A stretch of DNA of 64,000 nt from Tetracentron sinense (taxonomy: Eukaryota; Streptophyta; Magnoliopsida; Trochodendrales; Trochodendraceae). Location: positions 2,542,001 through 2,606,000 of the forward strand of contig CM026562.1 in assembly GCA_015143295.1 (NCBI GenBank). Reading direction: 5' to 3'. A program made the position numbers and the translations under genes. This document shows positions 24,002 through 35,057 of this stretch, one piece after another (position 1 is the first letter of the stretch; every line of letters starts with the position of its first letter). The notes below the pieces were generated by a model. It did no database searches, was not told the DNA's origin, and saw only the letters and a list, made by a program, of their open reading frames with translations.

Positions 24002-25719
24002 CAATCGCACCAATAGGTCAACATGTGTCCTTTTTAGCCCTTCTTGCCTATGGTTAAGATTCTCCAACTCAGCCCTTAGTTCAACAATACAACATTATTT
24101 TTTAAGTAAAATATTCAAAAATGATTAACACTCAGGAATTAAAATTTCTTAACTAAAGTTACATATTTTTTTGCTAAAAATCAAGGTTATATTATTGATT
24201 CTCAAGGGTTTGTAAATCTTAACCATAGTCATAGTGGTTGAAAAGGAAACGTGTTGGATTGTGGGTGCAATTGAACTCTCCCCGACTTCAATCACAATTG
24301 GTTGTGATTCCATCTCATAAATTTTAGGGTGGGGGAATAATTAGACAAATTCACAGGTGGATAGACTCATTTGGGTATTTGCTTCAGTGATACTGACATA
24401 ATTTTTCTTTATTTCAAGTTCGAGTTTGTCATTGGCGATTGAGAGGCTCACATTTGTACTAACCTAGATCCTTGATTTAGATTATTAGGGTTCAATTTTT
24501 TTTAAAATATTTTCTTTATTTTTAAACTAAATAATAGAATTTAATTATTTTATTGGGTGATCCTCATATATATATATATATTGTTTTAAAGATTGATACG
24601 TTGATATTATTATTTTAAGTAGTATTGCTTATCTTTTAAAATAAGAAATAATCTTTATAAAAATTTATTGTTATTTTAATAATAATATATAAAATATTAT
24701 TAAACAACTATTACAAATTAAAAGCACATTGCTTGCTTCACCTAATTTTAGAGGCATCTTTACAGTATTTTTCTTCGCAAAAATGATACTACGAATTTGT
24801 ATCTATGATTAACGGAGTCATAGGTTGTTGCAGTATAAGTAAATAACACCATTAATGTAACAGTTGAAACATTACACCAGTGGTTACTTTGTATTATTTA
24901 ATCATTATTATTTTTTCTAATGAGATATTTAATCCATCATTTCCCATAAAAAAAATAAGATTAACTATGAACAGGATCTCCGGTTGGTACCTTACCAAAT
25001 GGTTTTGTCCATCTCCAAGATGGTTCAAACTCAACACAGATGGTGCTTCTAGCAGCAATCCGGGGATCAGTGGTGGTAGAGGAGTCATTCGTGCCTCAAA
25101 TGGTAAGATGATTCTAGCGTTTTATGAGCACTATGGTTTGGAAACTAACACTTTAGCTGAAAAAAGGGTTGTTTATGATGGATGATATTTGTGTGATAAA
25201 TTGGATATTTCCAATATTATGGTGGGAAGGACTCAAAGATCACTATAGATGTTATTAATGGTATCATTGATCCTCCATGAAAAGTGTGGTGTTGGTGGAA
25301 GAAATTTATTAGCCTGAAGGATAAGTGTAACTTAGTTTTCCAGTATACCTACAGAAAAAATAATCAGGTAACAGATTTTCTTTCCAAAGAAGCTTGCAGG
25401 AAGCTAGAGAGCAAAGTTTTCAACTATATTCGAGATTGCCCTTTGCCTATTAAAGGCATGATCCGCATGGATCGCTCTTCTATATTTAATGTTAGAGGGT
25501 AATCATTTGTAGTTGTGCAGGGGTTTTGGTTTCATGTCCCTCCCCCCAGATAGGGGTCTGCCTAAACTCTGCCCTCTCTGGGTGAATTAAAAAAAAAAAA
25601 GAACTGTGATTTAAAAGAAATGCAATAAAGTGAGATTAAGTCATATTGGTTGTAAAATGACATATTAAAGCTAGCCCTAAAATTGGCCGGTGTCATACTT
25701 ACACCAACTCTACAGCTAG
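24002..25719. repeat. Segmental duplication copy 1 (right part)
   Basis: Together with 11470-11749 this interval forms copy 1 of a duplicated segment. Collinear matches by eye: 24002-24530 with 26356-26940; 24530-24680 with 29525-29644; 24690-24990 with 62310-62600; 25602-25719 with 62833-62948. Frequent substitutions and small indels show an old event. Confidence 0.8.
24997..25601 (+). pseudogene. LINE 3' fragment with RNase H remnant and poly(A)
   Basis: Plus-strand reading WFKLNTDGASSSNPG...GGRGVIR (25018-25100) is the start of a plant LINE-type RNase H domain. A second piece, VFQYTYRKNNQVTDFLSKEA (25335-25395), is its C-terminal part. Stops and frameshifts separate them. The fragment ends with an A run at 25589-25600. 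The duplicate at 62308-62948 lacks it and has about 230 unrelated bases instead, so it entered after the duplication or the other copy changed. Confidence 0.7.
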
Positions 25720-26141
25720 TCTCTTGCGGTATATCCTCATTTAGTTTCTCTTTATCACTTCCACTATTTTAGGGGTGAACAAGGATTTACTACAAGAGTG
25801 ATCTGTTGTAAGAAGGGCCTAAACCCAAACCCCAGCTTATGTTTTAGTTATCATAGTGATATTTTTAATACATAAGTAGGGGAACATGAATCCTAGGAAG
25901 TTAATGTTGATGTGTCACAATAAGATGGGTTTATAGGTTTAGGCTTAGGCTTATGTTCAAACCCTATAAAATGAAAACCCTAAAACACTCTTCCTGATAC
26001 AACGAGTCAACATTAACCCCAATGATTTATGTTCCTCTGCTTAGATTTTAAATAATGTGTACTTAACACCCAAAAAGTAAGTTAGGATTTAAGTCACACC
26101 CTCTTATAGCGTATCCTTGTTCTTTTTCTGAAATGATGGAG
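25720..26141. other. Spacer between the duplicated segments
   Basis: The sequence is AT-rich with CCCTAAA-like and GGTTTAGGCTTAGG-like text near 25935-25990. No coding frame, terminal repeat or known element is visible. If the duplication is tandem, the junction lies at about 26141. Confidence 0.45.
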
Positions 26142-26976
26142 AAGCAAGAGAGAGAGAGAGAGAGGGAAGGGAGAACAAATAGACATTTGAAAAGGGTTTG
26201 AAGGTTAAAGCGGTTGCGGGTGAGCAGGAAATTTGAATTTAGGTCTTTAAGGGCTTTATCAATTGTATTTTAGTCCAACTTAGATTCCAATCCGTAAGAC
26301 AATGTGCAGCCCTGCACCTACAAGATTTTTGAGATGAATCTTAGCCAATTGCAATTGAACTCAGCGAGAGTTCAATCACACCCACAGGCCAACACGTGTT
26401 CCTTTTAACCCTTATTAACTATGGTTAAGATTCACCAACCTAGCCCTTAGGGTTTAATAATATAACTTTAGTTTTTAAATATAAATATTAAAAATATATT
26501 AACACCAAGAGTTTAAAAAAAATTAACTAGCTTATTTTTAAAATATTTTTCTAAAAATCAAGGTTATATTGTTGAATTCCAAGGGTTAGTAAATCTTAAC
26601 CATAGTTAATAGAGGTTAAAAGGGAAACATGTTGGCTTGTGGATATGATTAAACTCTCCCCGAGTTCAATTGCAATAGGCTGTGATTCCATCTCAGGATT
26701 TTAGGTTGGGGAGTAATTAGACAAACTGGCATGTGGACAAACTCATTTGAGTATTTGCTTCAGTGAGAAGACTTATTTTTTCTTTGGTAGAGGAATCGAG
26801 TTCGAGTTTGTCGATGGCGATTGAGAGGCTCACATTTGTACTAACCTAGATCCTTGATTTAGGTTATTAAGGTTCAATTTTTTAAAATATTTTCTATAGT
26901 TTTTAAAACTAAATAACAGTTTTTAGTTATTTTATTGGGTGATCTCTCTCTCTCTCTCTCTCTATATATATACATA
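26142..26976. repeat. Segmental duplication copy 2 (left part), including chromomethylase upstream DNA
   Basis: It starts at the same aagcaagagag found at 11470 and follows it through the leader, upstream sequence and palindromic MITE. The chromomethylase ATG and exon 1 are absent, so the duplication begins inside the untranslated leader. It is interrupted at 26976/26977 by the Helitron-like element. Confidence 0.82.
26331..26703. mobile_element. Palindromic MITE copy 2, uninterrupted
   Basis: The arms are long imperfect inverted repeats: GAATC-TAGCCAATTGCAATTGAAC on the left and its complement at 26660-26695. GCCAACACGTGTTCC with TTAACCC on the left is mirrored by GGTTAAAAGGGAAACATGTTGGC near 26612-26636. 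The whole can fold into one hairpin. It has no coding capacity. The flanks aagattttt and aggatttta could be a 9-bp target duplication. Confidence 0.75.
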
Positions 26977-27282
26977 TTAGTGGGTAGCATGTGCAATGCC
27001 CGTGAGAGAGAGAAAGGGGAGAGATATTGAGAATTAAGAGGGACCCTAGTGAGGGCATTTCGACAAAACAATAAGGAATATTTTGAGTATAGAAACTTGA
27101 GGCACGTTTTGAATTTAAAAAAAATTGTGAGAGACACGTTGCTTATTGAAATATAATGTTGAGACATTTTAAGAACCAAAAAGATTTAGAGATATTTTGG
27201 GTATAGCAAAGAAAGGAGGCGGGTAGGGCATTGGCAAGATGTTATTCTTGCGGAACATTTTTGCCAAGAGAGTGAGGAGTTT

Positions 27283-27782
27283 GGTTACGCCACTGAGTTC
27301 GTCATGTGTCCCTTTTAACACTACTTAACTGTGATTAAGATTCACTCACTTATCCTTGGTTTTTAGAAGAAAAAAATTATGGAAAGAAAAATTAACCTAG
27401 GAGTTAGTGAATTTTAACCACGGTTTAAAAGAAATTAATAATTTTTAAAAAACCAAGAATATGTGGGTAAACCTTAGGGGTTGGTGAATCTTAATCACAG
27501 TTGGAGTCCCATTACGCCCTTGAGGTTGCCCTGTGTCTCTTTTAAGTTTTAACATCCCTTAATTGTGGTTAAGATTCATCTACTCCTAATGTTCACCCAC
27601 CTATCCTCGATTTTTAGGAAAAATATTGATTTTTTTAAACCCTAGTTAAAATTCACTAATTTATAGGGTTAATTTTTTTTTCTAAAATTAATTGATAAGT
27701 GGGTGAACCATAGGGGTGGGTGAATCTTAATCACAATTAAAGAGTGTTAAAAAGGACACATGGTGACCTCAGTGGCGTAACC
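27283..27782. mobile_element. Foldback MITE nested in the Helitron-like element
   Basis: The termini are inverted: GGTTACGCCACTGAG at 27283 and CTCAGTGGCGTAACC ending at 27782. The inversion continues inward through ATGTGTCC-TTTTAACAC and TGTGATTAAGATTCAC. The inner GTGTCC/TTAACC/GGTTAAGATTCAC vocabulary resembles the palindromic MITE at 26331-26703 and the array at 57690-58490. No clear target duplication is seen. Confidence 0.7.
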
Positions 27783-28104
27783 GACTCCGAGGAGTCCAGT
27801 TATAACCGTAGAAATTTCGAGTGAAGGGTAGCATGGGAATTAAGCAAACATTCAATTAAGTGTTTGTCTTATATAATGATGATGATAAGGGTAGTTTGGG
27901 AATTGTACAAAACTCCATCTACGTTTTCAAAAGGGTTCATAGTATATAGGATAAGAAGGAGAAGAAGATGACATAAGAGCAAGGGTAGTTTTGTAATTTC
28001 AAAAGATTCAATCAACATCTAAGTAACCAGAGCATGGTGCGAGAGCGCAGGAGCATCAAATTTCAATTTAGATTCAGATCAAGAATGCCTCTGGAGCGTT
28101 GATA

Positions 28105-28335
28105 TATATAAATATATGGAGTCAGTCTATAGGTACTCGCAAATATACTCTCAAATCTACTCCCTAATCCTAACCGTTTATAACCAACCACTAAAGGCCG
28201 GGATTTGAGTTGCCTTATTTTGTCTTTTCTAATGCCACATCAGCTCTAATCCTAACCGTTTGATAACGAGATGAACAGTTAGGATTTGGGAGTATATTTT
28301 GGAGTACACCTTGGGAGTATCCTGATCGGTGCTAA
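28105..28335. mobile_element. Small MITE-like inverted repeat
   Basis: The arms near 28120-28190 (GGTACTC, AATATACTC, CTAATCCTAACCG) are inverted near 28265-28325 (CAGTTAGGATTTGGGAGT, GGGAGTATCC). Length and structure fit a MITE; the superfamily and target duplication are unclear. Confidence 0.55.
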
Positions 28336-29516
28336 ATGTTATACATAAAAGCATCTCAAACTTAACTTGTTAATCCTTTAGAGTAATTATTTGTATTATT
28401 TTATGCTACTTTGTAGTTTTAATTTGTTTCAGGTTCATGCGCGAAAAAGAGCTTAAAATTAAAGGTAGTGTGTATCATTCGTGCTAACCAAAGATACGAT
28501 ATGCTTAGAATATAATCCCTTGAACTTTTCTAGATCAGCTGAGAGGGGACGTGTTGTCACTCTAACTGTAATGTTTGCAATTTAAGAGGTTAGAATAAAT
28601 TCAAAATAGGGACTATTTATTAGGTTAGTGGTGGATTTGAAAACCCTAGATTTACTCTCCAAAAGGATTTAAAAACCCAATTGTTTTTAGTTTAATTTAG
28701 AAATCTCCTTTAATTAATTTAATTAATTATTTTAGTTTAATCAAGCAAAATTCAATTACCCATCTTATTAGTTTAAAATTAATCTGAATAAAAGGCAACG
28801 AAACCAGCGCAGTCCTCAGAGGAATGATACCCTTGCTAGTATTATTCTACGGAATTATTACTAAGAAGAAATAATTTAAGATTGACTGACAATCATATCC
28901 CTAGACTAATTCATATATATATATATATATATGAAATAATTTAATTAAACCCAATTAATTAACAAAATATAAAATAAATTTCATTTTTAAAAAATTGTAT
29001 TAAAATAATATATATGCAGGATCAAGTTTCTTTCTTTATTTTTAATATATTAATAAAATAAAAAAGTAGATCCCACTTTACCACAAACCCACTTTCACTA
29101 TTTCTTAATATTTATTTATATGAGGGTAAAAGAGTAAATAAGTAAATGAATTGTAAAAAAACAATAATGTTTAAAAAACTTTGCCGGCTAACACACTTCT
29201 CTCAAAGTCTCACCTTGTCACTGTCAACTTTCTCTCATCTTGTCACTATCAACCCCCTTTAAAGAGTGGAACATAACCAAAACAGTCTTTTTTGGAAACG
29301 AAAACAGTTTTTTTGAAAGCAAAACTGCCTTTGAAACCCAAATCCGAGCTCCACAGGACTGAAACCGCGCTCTACGATATCCAAAACCTCACTCCGGTAG
29401 CGAATCCGCTCTCAAACCGTGAGAGCGAGGTTTGAGAGCGGGAGCGGCAAGGTATTCCTACGGTTTGGGTTACTAAGATCAACGTTTTGAACATGGGGCA
29501 TCCTCTTTATATTAGT
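28336..29516. other. Helitron-like interior without genes
   Basis: AT-rich, with a TA run at 28913-28933. Near 29395-29450 an inverted pair built on CCGCTCTCAAACC/GGTTTGAGAGCGG occurs, a text also found in the insertion at 42714-43225. No frame or conserved motif is visible. Confidence 0.5.
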
Positions 29517-29524
29517 AAATAAGA

Positions 29525-29644
29525 TATATATATATTGTTTTACAAATTTACACATTTATATTATTATTTTGAATGGTATTACTTATTTTTTAAAATAAAA
29601 AATAAATTGTATATGATTTTATTGTTATTTTAATAACTATTTAT
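29525..29644. repeat. Segmental duplication copy 2 (middle part)
   Basis: It matches 24560-24680 of copy 1, including ttgttttaca/ttgttttaaa and ttattgttattttaataa. The match stops abruptly at the TGTCGCGCC terminus at 29645 and resumes at 62308. Confidence 0.8.
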
Positions 29645-30564
29645 TGTCGCGCCCCAAAATCCCAACTAGATTAAAGTGAGACCTTGACGCATGACTTAAC
29701 CATCAAACCATCATAACATCCTGTTAGAAAGCATTTAAGGCAATCTAAGTATGAACCAAATTTTTTTCTTCAATTAACAATGATCAAATCTAATATCTCA
29801 AATTAAAAACTAAAATAGAATAAATAATTCGAATCATCCATCATGATTCTCAACTATTAATCCAACCTAACAATAAATCAAAAATTAAATCTATTACAAT
29901 GTCTTGAACTCCAAATTTAAATATTGATGATTTAATTCTCAGAAATGAGCAACGGTCCAAATTCCATTCATCATCGGGATAATCACCTGCTGGATCTTCT
30001 TCTTCTTCGTATTCATAATCTTCCCAAGATCCTGGTACACAAATATCAAACCTAAAACCTGCCGACAATAAAGTTATCGGTTGAGTAACAAATTACTCCG
30101 CGTATATAAACTCCTAACTAACAATATAACAACCTTAATATAAAGCATAAATCATGGTTTAAATAATAAATGTACACATAAATAATTCAGAGCGCGGAAG
30201 CATCTTTTCCATTTTTTCATATGTTTACTTGTACTTATCTTTCTTGTCTTACTTATCTGACTTGTCTTTCTTATCCCTTGAATGAGTTCAACAAACATAC
30301 ACTATACAATACCTTAAAGTAACCCTACCTCATATATTAGGTTGAGACTAACATATACTCTACTTACTGAGGTAACACATGATTTTGTACATTATCCGGT
30401 GCATACGGCTTGCTTTTACACATTATCTGGTGCATACAGCTTAACACATTATCCGGTGCGCACGACTTATTTGTGATTAACTTGCCTGACACATCATGCC
30501 TTGATCTTAGACTTGTTGATACTCGGGCAGTGCAAAACTTAAAATGCGTAATGCTTGTGTACTT
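29645..30564. repeat. Left piece of the split LTR
   Basis: It begins TGTCGCGCCCC and contains short repeats of cacattatccggtgcatacggctt (three versions at 30385-30475). The minus-strand frame at 29850-30068 is acidic but matches nothing I know and is not called. It is cut by the Copia element, whose duplication atata sits at 30565-30569. Confidence 0.5.
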
Positions 30565-30569
30565 ATATA

Positions 30570-30901
30570 TGTGGTGAAAATCTATCTAATGAACACAAAC
30601 AAAGGGCACACAAATATACGTGGTTCACCCAACTGGGGCTACGTCCACGAAGAGATCATCTTCTTCACTAATAATTAATAGTAAAGAGTTATAATGGTTC
30701 CTCAACCTCTCAAACAATCTCTCTCTATCGCAAAGAAAAGTTTGGCTTCCCTTTCCAACCCTAGAATAATGAGCTTCTTAAATAGGGTAGAAACTCGGAA
30801 AAACAGAAAAATTCGCGTCCGCCTTTCGATCAATCGACCAAGGGTGGCTGATCGATCAGACTGGCACAGATACTGCTACTGAATCTAATCCAAAACCAAT
30901 A
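30570..30901 (-). repeat. Copia LTR, left copy (3' LTR)
   Basis: It shares tggtgaaaa-ctatctaatgaac and ggttcacccaactggggcta with 45905-46275. It lacks about 45 bp present in the right copy and has two of the GATCGATC-like palindromes (30828, 30850). Confidence 0.88.
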
Positions 30902-31071
30902 CTCTCTACCTTGAATTCAATTCTGCTCTGCCTTGGGTGAAAGATAACCGCATCTCTAAAGATGTCTTCATACCCTCCCACAAGGGTGTGGACTCCTAAC
31001 GATCTTATCAAATGTTAACCTAGTCCAAGCAATATTTAACTTGGAAATGGTAACAAGATTTGTCATCATAT

Positions 31072-31836
31072 CTAAAGGGTTTCGCTCGTGTGAATTTTAT
31101 CAAATAGAATTTCCTTCTCAGATATCGCATCTCTTATGAAATGGAACCGCACATCAATGTGCTTCATTCTTGAATGGTAAACTTGATTCTTCGCCAAGTG
31201 TATGACACTTTGACTGTTACAGTGAATAATCATCTTCTTCTGCTTTACTCCCAGTTCACCAACCAGACTTCTCAACAATATAACTTCCTTGGTTGCTTTT
31301 GAAGTTGCCATGTATTCAGCCTCGGTCGTTGACAATGTTGTAGTAGGCTGCAACATGGATCTTCAATAAATTGGTCCTCCACCCAGTGTATACAAGTACC
31401 CTATAGTAGACCTCCTCTTGTCCAAGTCCCCAGTATAATCGGAATCGACATACCCAACTACCTCATAATTGTCATTCTTGTCAAACAAGATTCCAACATC
31501 AATGGTACCCTTCAAGTACCTCAGAATCCACTTCACTACTTGCCAGTGCTCCTTTCCAGGATTCGCCATATACCTACTAATAACACTGAATCCTTGTGAG
31601 ATGTCAAGTCTAGTGCAAACCATGACATACATCAAGCTGCCCACGACACTCGCATACGGAAATTCTGTCATCTCTTCATTCTCTTCATATGTCTCTGGAC
31701 ATAACTGAGAAGATAACCTGAAATGTGCCGTCAATGGAGTACTCACCGGTTTGCATCTTGCATCTTGAACCATGCAAGGACTTTCCGTATATACTTCCCT
31801 TGGGATAGAGATAGTTGTAAACACCCCAATTTTCAC
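31072..31836 (-). pseudogene. Copia reverse transcriptase C-terminus and RNase H
   Basis: The minus-strand frame 31363-31815 carries CKPVSTPL, YASVVGSLMY, RYLKGT and VGYVDSDYTGDLDKRRST, the standard end of Copia reverse transcriptase and start of RNase H. After a stop near 31360 the frame 31072-31356 continues TTEAEYMA and HIDVRFHFIRD, the RNase H C-terminus. The upstream part of the polymerase is displaced to 42640 onward by the TR-GAG insertion. Confidence 0.88.
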
Positions 31837-32528
31837 CCCCTAATCTCTTTCAACACCTCTAAAAACCCTTAAAAAAACCCTCTTTCTGCAGGCTTCGATT
31901 TCCAAAAAACGTCCCTCAGGTAGAAAATGACCTGAATGCCCCTAGGGTAAAAAATGATCAAAATACCCCTAAAAAGTGCTAAAAGGTTTTCATTTTGTCC
32001 AAAATGATTTTACAAATTTTTTGATGAATTTTGACTATTTTTGGAATCAAATTGGGCTTAAAACGGTAGAAAATGACTGAAATGCCCATGAAGTGTAAAA
32101 TGACCAAAACACCCCTGAAAAGTGGTCAAAAGTTATGATTTCATCCAAAATAATTTTACAAATTTTTCGATTCAATTTTGGCTATTTTCGGGCTCCAAAT
32201 GGGCTTAAAACGACAAAAACAGTTTTTAAGCAAATAAGAGCATAAACCAAAAAAACCCAAAAAATAGTTTTTTGAAGAGCCAAACAGGCCCTAAGGGGCA
32301 ACCTCACCCTTTTAACAGGCGCGGTACCATGTGGGCTCCACTTGCACTGCAAACTTCGTTTTTTATTATTTTATTTGTTCATAATAAAATATATTAAATC
32401 TCGCATTTTAAAACGGCGCGGATTTAGTCTGATCCACGTTACCGCCCTACTGTTCACACCGCTTTACTATTCATTAAAATATATTAAATCGCGCCCTTTA
32501 AAACGGCGCGGGCACTATTCTGAAACAC

Positions 32529-32537
32529 TATAAATAC
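32529..32537 (+). promoter_or_regulatory. TATA box in the TR-GAG LTR
   Basis: CTATAAATA followed by a CT-rich tract is conserved in all three copies of this segment (here, near 34467 and near 41406). It is the likely promoter core marking the U3/R border. Confidence 0.65.
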
Positions 32538-32799
32538 CCCCTCTCTCTTCCTTCATTAATTATCCATTCTACTTCCTCTCTTCTCTCTCCTCTTTCAAAA
32601 ATCTCTTTTTAGCGTTTGGCGATCCCGGAAATTTGATTTCGAAGAATCATTCTCGGGATCACTTATTTCAGAGACCCTTTTGGGTTTCCCGGAAGGTAAA
32701 ATATCGCCAAACTCTGACGTTTTCTTTGTCTTTTAGTAGTTTAATTAGCTTTTTAATTATTTTTTAAATTGCTTTAATTGCTTTGACTGCTTGCCCTGT

Positions 32800-33120
32800 C
32801 GAACCCCTGCTCGGTTTTGTTTAAACCTAGCCTACCCTGTCGAACCTCTGCCTGAACTTCGGTTCAAACTTAGCCTACCCTGTCGAACCTCTGCTTGAAC
32901 TTTAGTTCAAACTTACCAAACCCTGTCGAACCTCTGTCCGAACCTCGATTCAAACCCTGGTTCAAACCTTACTTACCTGTCGAACCTCTGTCCGAACCTA
33001 GGTTCAAACCCTAGTTCAAACCTTACTTACCTAGTCGAACCTCGGTTCAAACCCTACTTGCCTTAGCCAAACCTCTGTCTGAACCTTGCTTCAAACCCTG
33101 GTTCAAATCCTATTAAACCC
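32800..33120. repeat. Minisatellite in the TR-GAG 5' LTR
   Basis: About seven irregular units containing CTGTCGAACCTCTGxxTGAAC and GGTTCAAAC. The matching array in the 3' LTR is at 41680-42005. Confidence 0.85.
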
Positions 33121-33742
33121 TTACTCAACCCAGTGCTCCTTGACATGAGCTAAAACTGTCCAAATGCTCATCGGCAAGAGCATAAAAGGCCCAAACGCTC
33201 TTAAATAGGAGCCCAAACCATTCAAAAACACCCTAACATCCAAAGACAAGTCTTAGCCCATCAAACACCCACAATCCAAACAAAACAAATCAAACCATCA
33301 ACTACCCATCTGGAACTACGTGTGGCTTGATTTCATTAACTGTGGATACGTAGGCAACCCTGATCGGGTTCAGCTCACCTACGATAGAGCTCCTATCCTC
33401 TCCCTACTTATTTCAGTATATAGATTACTGTTCATATAATACATATCAAACATTTAGATAAAATGAAAGCTTCTCTTATGGTTTCCCCACTTTAATTCAG
33501 ACTTAGGGAGTAAGTAACCATCTCTGGATGGGAGTTTAGGGGTGCCTAACACCTTCCCGTAACTCAAATGAATTTTTTCTTGAACTCTATTTCAAGACCA
33601 AAGCCTTATCCAACCTTTTAAGGGACCCTATTTTTCCTAACAATCTAAATAGGTGGCGACTCTCTATTTTCAACATTTTTTAGCACTATTCCTCCTCGGG
33701 TTCAATCCTGATTGGGAGTGGGGTTAAAATCCTGGGTCTACA

Positions 33743-34237
33743 GCTTGATGACTCTGTTGGGGACTCTGGTTTCACAGACCAGTAGTCGAGCCAAAACCAA
33801 AGTCTGAACTGAACAAGGGAAACCACATCAGAAACTTTTACTTTCATCGATATGCTGCTAATTTTGTACATATTCTTACTTTATTATCATTAATCAAATC
33901 TCGGACATTTTTTTGCCAACTTAGCAACATGCCTAGGATTCAATTTTTTATTCATTGCTTAATTTCTATTGATGCATATTCATTCATATTCATTGCATAA
34001 TAGAATAAAAACCCTTCACCTATCTAGTTGGATCCGATAAGCTTACAATCGAGGGATGGTTATCCCCGATGCTGGAGCCCAAAGATCTGTGGAAAGTACT
34101 GGTTGTAGACCGAGGGATGGTTATCCCCGGTTAACGCAACTAGTCTTTCCCGCTTGCACCAATCGTCCATTTTTAGGTATGTTCTATACCGGAGAGTTGC
34201 ATATACGGTCAAGTGCTCATTAACCTTTTAGACAAAA
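33743..34237 (+). other. TR-GAG leader after the 5' LTR, with probable primer site
   Basis: Directly after the LTR, gatgactctgttggggactctgg is the probable primer-binding region, but I cannot assign the tRNA. Two copies of cgagggatggttatccccg follow at 34051 and 34109. No frame. Confidence 0.5.
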
Positions 34238-34718
34238 ACCTCGCCCTTTTAAAAGGCGCGGGGACCATGTGGGCCCCACTTGCACTGCAAACTTCGTTTT
34301 TTATTATTTTATTTGTTCATAATAAAATATATTAAATCTCGCCTTTTAAAACGGTGCGGATTTAGTCTGATTCACGTTACCGCCCTACTGTTCACACCGC
34401 TTTACTATTCATTAAAATATATTAAATCGCGCCCTTTAAAACGGTGCGGGCACTATTCCGAAACACTATAAATACCCCCTCTCTCTTCCTTAATTAATTA
34501 TCCATTCTACTTCCTCTCTTCTCTCTCCTCTTTCAAAAATCTCTTTTTAGCGTTTGGCGATCCCGAAAATTTGATTTCGAAGAATCATTCTCGGGATCAC
34601 TTGTTTCAGAGACCCTTTTAGATTTCCCGGAAGGTATAATATCGCCAAACTCTGACATTTTCTTTGTCTTTTAGTAGTTTAATTAGCTTTTTAATTATTT
34701 TTTAAATTGCTTTAATTC
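34238..34718 (+). repeat. Third, partial LTR copy inside the TR-GAG leader
   Basis: This segment repeats 32298-32777 of the 5' LTR nearly base for base, from the CGCCCTTTTAAAAGGCGCG block through the TATA box, CT leader and cggaaggta. It ends in a T run near 34726-34738. It differs at positions where both full LTRs agree, for instance in the GGTGCGG blocks. Confidence 0.88.
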
Positions 34719-35057
34719 ATCAAATTTTTTTTTTTTTTGATTCAAGTTAATTCCAAAAACTTCATTCAATCATTTTGCTCATCATCATATTGTTTAATCA
34801 TATATTAGTCTTAGGACTTTCCGCATCCATCATTTTGTGCATACTTATATTCCTAACCAGACAAGGGGCAACGTCCCATGTCAAAACATCATCCATTAGA
34901 TCATATGTGTGTCGCATCACTACTTTCATCATTGTCTTAATTCAGTCTTCATTTAGTATCTCAAGCGTCAGCTGACTCATCTGTACATACCTCTTATTGC
35001 TACCTAGTTTATAGCACCCTGAGCAGAAGCAGTACTAAGCTATCTACCCTCTTCAAG

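Larger units (their letters stand above)
11710..24345. mobile_element. Palindromic MITE copy 1, split by the LINE
   Basis: The two arms, 11710-11749 and 24002-24345, would form a nearly palindromic element if the LINE were removed. The inner arm sequences include AATTGCAATT-AACTCGGGG on one side and GTGTCC-TTTTAGCCC on the other, and their complements appear at 24215-24330. It is collinear with the uninterrupted copy at 26331-26703. It has no coding capacity; the superfamily is unassigned. Confidence 0.65.
26977..29524 (-). mobile_element. Helitron-like non-autonomous element, 2,548 bp
   Basis: Comparison with copy 1 shows that 26977-29524 is an insertion. Read on the minus strand it begins TCTTATTTAC at 29524, preceded by A, and ends CACTAA at 26977, followed by T. 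That is the A/T insertion site and TC...CTRR termini of Helitrons, with no target duplication. A short imperfect hairpin (GGGCAT and ATGCTACCC) lies just inside the 3' end. No Rep-helicase sequence is present. Two foldback MITE-like sequences are nested inside. Confidence 0.6.
31816..33742 (+). repeat. 5' LTR of the TR-GAG element
   Basis: It contains a GGCGCG-bearing block near 32315-32515, a TATAAATA box at about 32530-32537 (ctataaatacc) followed by a CT-rich leader, and a minisatellite at 32800-33120 built on CCTGTCGAACCTCTG / GGTTCAAACC. The same order appears in the 3' LTR. Confidence 0.92.

Noticed and set aside
26142-26330. A second chromomethylase gene at the duplicate
   Set aside because: Similarity begins in the leader at aagcaagagag and exon 1 sequence is absent; no BAH or methyltransferase motif was found between 25720 and 30000.
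32342-32533. A frame found three times (32342, 34280, 41219)
   Set aside because: It is identical only because the LTR segment is repeated three times. It precedes the TATA box and has no protein family features.
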